A program made the position numbers and the translations under genes. Below, in pieces: positions 13,681-14,636 of a DNA stretch of 14,636 bases. Below the pieces are notes generated by a model, which was given only the letters and a program-made list of their open reading frames with translations, was not told the DNA's origin and did no database searches. Origin of the DNA: Spirochaetota bacterium (GTDB lineage Bacteria > Spirochaetota > Leptospiria > Turneriellales > Turneriellaceae); contig CAUJII010000221.1 in the NCBI GenBank assembly GCA_963205035.1, positions 1 through 14,636 on the forward strand. The letters run 5' to 3'. Each line of letters opens with the position of its first letter. Position 1 is the stretch's first letter.

Positions 13681-14636
13681 CGAAATAGAGGACTATCTTT
13701 TCCAGAGAGCCGGCTTTCTCGCGGAAGTTGTTTGCGAGATTCTCGACGCGCTGACTCGTAACCAACAACTTCTCGGCGACTTGCGTAATCTGGGTAACTC
13801 CCACGTTGAGCTTGTCGCCCGCAGCATCGGCAATTTTTTCGATTTGCAGAGAATTCTGACCGCTGAACTGGCTAATTTTTTCAAACTGATCGCTTGCATT
13901 GGCGACTGCCGCCTTACCTTTTTGAGATCGCTCGTTAGCATTTTGAACCGAAGTCGTAATGCGCTTTGAATTGTCTTTGGTTTTATCAGAAAGCTTCGAT
14001 ATTTCGTCAGCGACGACAACAAATCCTCGCCCTTCAGCCCCCGCACGCGCAGCCTCGATTGTTGCATTGAGTGCGAGAAGCGTTACCTGGCGCGAGATGC
14101 CGTCTATCACGACAACCGATTCGCGTATTTCCGAACTTTGCTTTTCAATTTCACCCATGCGATCGGAAACTTCTGCGATCGCGTTGAAACCAACCTCAAT
14201 CGCCTCTACAGTGCTTTGCATGCTTTGCTGAGCTTCCCCAACGGCACTCGTAATCGAGTGGATTTGTTCCGTGACATGGGCAACCGATTGCGATTGGTTG
14301 TGCGCCTCACGCGCCAGCGATTGCGCTTCAGCCTCAAGTTTTGTAGCACCTTGTGAAAGTGTCGCAGCCTCGTTGTTTACTTTGGTTACAATTTCACGCA
14401 GTTGTGCCGCTTGCTGGTTGATGAGATACGCAATTTCTGAAAGATCGTGCGGTCCAAGTTGTGGCACGTTGAGGCGAAGCATACCTTGGCTAATGGTCTC
14501 GATGGCCGCCGCCGTAGAAGCAAAAGCCGGCTTGAACGCGGCATACGAGAGGTAGCTAACATAGAGAGCAAAGGCTAAGAAAACCGCAAGGCTCCCGATG
14601 GTGTGGCCCCAAGGGTTCTGCTCAAAAATTTTTCTT
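13673..14636 (-). CDS. Methyl-accepting chemotaxis protein, N-terminus cut by the window edge
   Basis: The frame stays open from the stop at 13673 to the end of the window, so the gene begins beyond it. The internal ATG at 14482 is not the start, because codons upstream of it encode a membrane helix. About 14535-14596 encodes SLAVFLAFALYVSYLSY, the last transmembrane helix. A HAMP-like linker follows (about 14380-14530) with its Pro and the IETISQGM pattern. The cytoplasmic signalling helices run on to the C-terminus, with the receptor tip at about 14003-14083: TLLALNATIEAARAG then GRGFVVVADEISKL. The tip has VT where most receptors have TN. The last residues (KIVLYFDA) carry no NWETF-type CheR-binding pentapeptide. 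The sensory domain lies outside the window. It would bind CheA and CheW, which are encoded elsewhere. The 3' end overlaps mqnA by 8 bases. Confidence 0.93.
   Translation of the reverse strand, partial: RKIFEQNPWGHTIGSLAVFLAFALYVSYLSYAAFKPAFASTAAAIETISQGMLRLNVPQLGPHDLSEIAYLINQQAAQLREIVTKVNNEAATLSQGATKLEAEAQSLAREAHNQSQSVAHVTEQIHSITSAVGEAQQSMQSTVEAIEVGFNAIAEVSDRMGEIEKQSSEIRESVVVIDGISRQVTLLALNATIEAARAGAEGRGFVVVADEISKLSDKTKDNSKRITTSVQNANERSQKGKAAVANASDQFEKISQFSGQNSLQIEKIADAAGDKLNVGVTQITQVAEKLLVTSQRVENLANNFREKAGSLEKIVLYFDA

Overview
This window most resembles chromosomal DNA of a free-living, flagellated Gram-negative bacterium. My best guess is a Leptospira-related spirochaete of moderate GC, such as the Turneriella/Leptonema group. 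This is inference. It rests on a giant membrane-anchored coiled-coil protein like the SpiroCoCo proteins of Leptospira, a lipoprotein with a loose lipobox of spirochaetal type, an outer-membrane barrel-like protein, MqnA of the futalosine menaquinone route, and chemotaxis and c-di-GMP signalling genes. No rRNA or other decisive taxonomic marker is present.

Layout. (1) 44-1543 (+) encodes a secreted, probably outer-membrane beta-barrel protein with a charged Pro/Ala/Lys tail. (2) 4315-1545 (-) is a two-gene unit: a 710-residue surface lipoprotein with Ig-like, lamin-tail-like, calcium-loop and metzincin protease regions, then a small exported protein of unknown function. (3) A 144-bp divergent intergenic region (4316-4459) carries an inverted repeat. 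(4) 4460-10790 (+) holds the SpiroCoCo-like coiled-coil protein, the RecG helicase, and an APH-fold sugar kinase-like protein whose start overlaps the end of recG. (5) 14636-10780 (-) is a same-strand series: a chemoreceptor (5' end cut by the window edge), mqnA overlapping it by 8 bp, a small two-helix membrane protein, a CheY-like response regulator, a protein with two degenerate receiver domains and a PilZ c-di-GMP domain, and a glutaredoxin.

How the genes fit together. The minus-strand series looks like a signalling locus. The chemoreceptor would sense a stimulus, the single-domain CheY-like protein would carry a phosphoryl signal, and the pseudo-receiver/PilZ protein could combine protein contacts with c-di-GMP. 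No CheA, CheW, CheR or CheB is in the window, so any kinase lies elsewhere. The mqnA inside this series may be a chance operon companion or a link to respiratory state. The plus-strand trio mixes cell architecture, DNA repair and wall-sugar metabolism without an obvious shared pathway.

No RNA genes, CRISPR arrays, insertion sequences, phage genes or defence genes were recognised. Apart from the 144-bp divergent region there is almost no non-coding DNA. I did not find a clearly new multi-gene system. The most unusual items are the tandem pseudo-receiver/PilZ protein beside cheY, the metzincin lipoprotein unit, and the coiled-coil protein with its C-terminal helix-turn-helix-like end.
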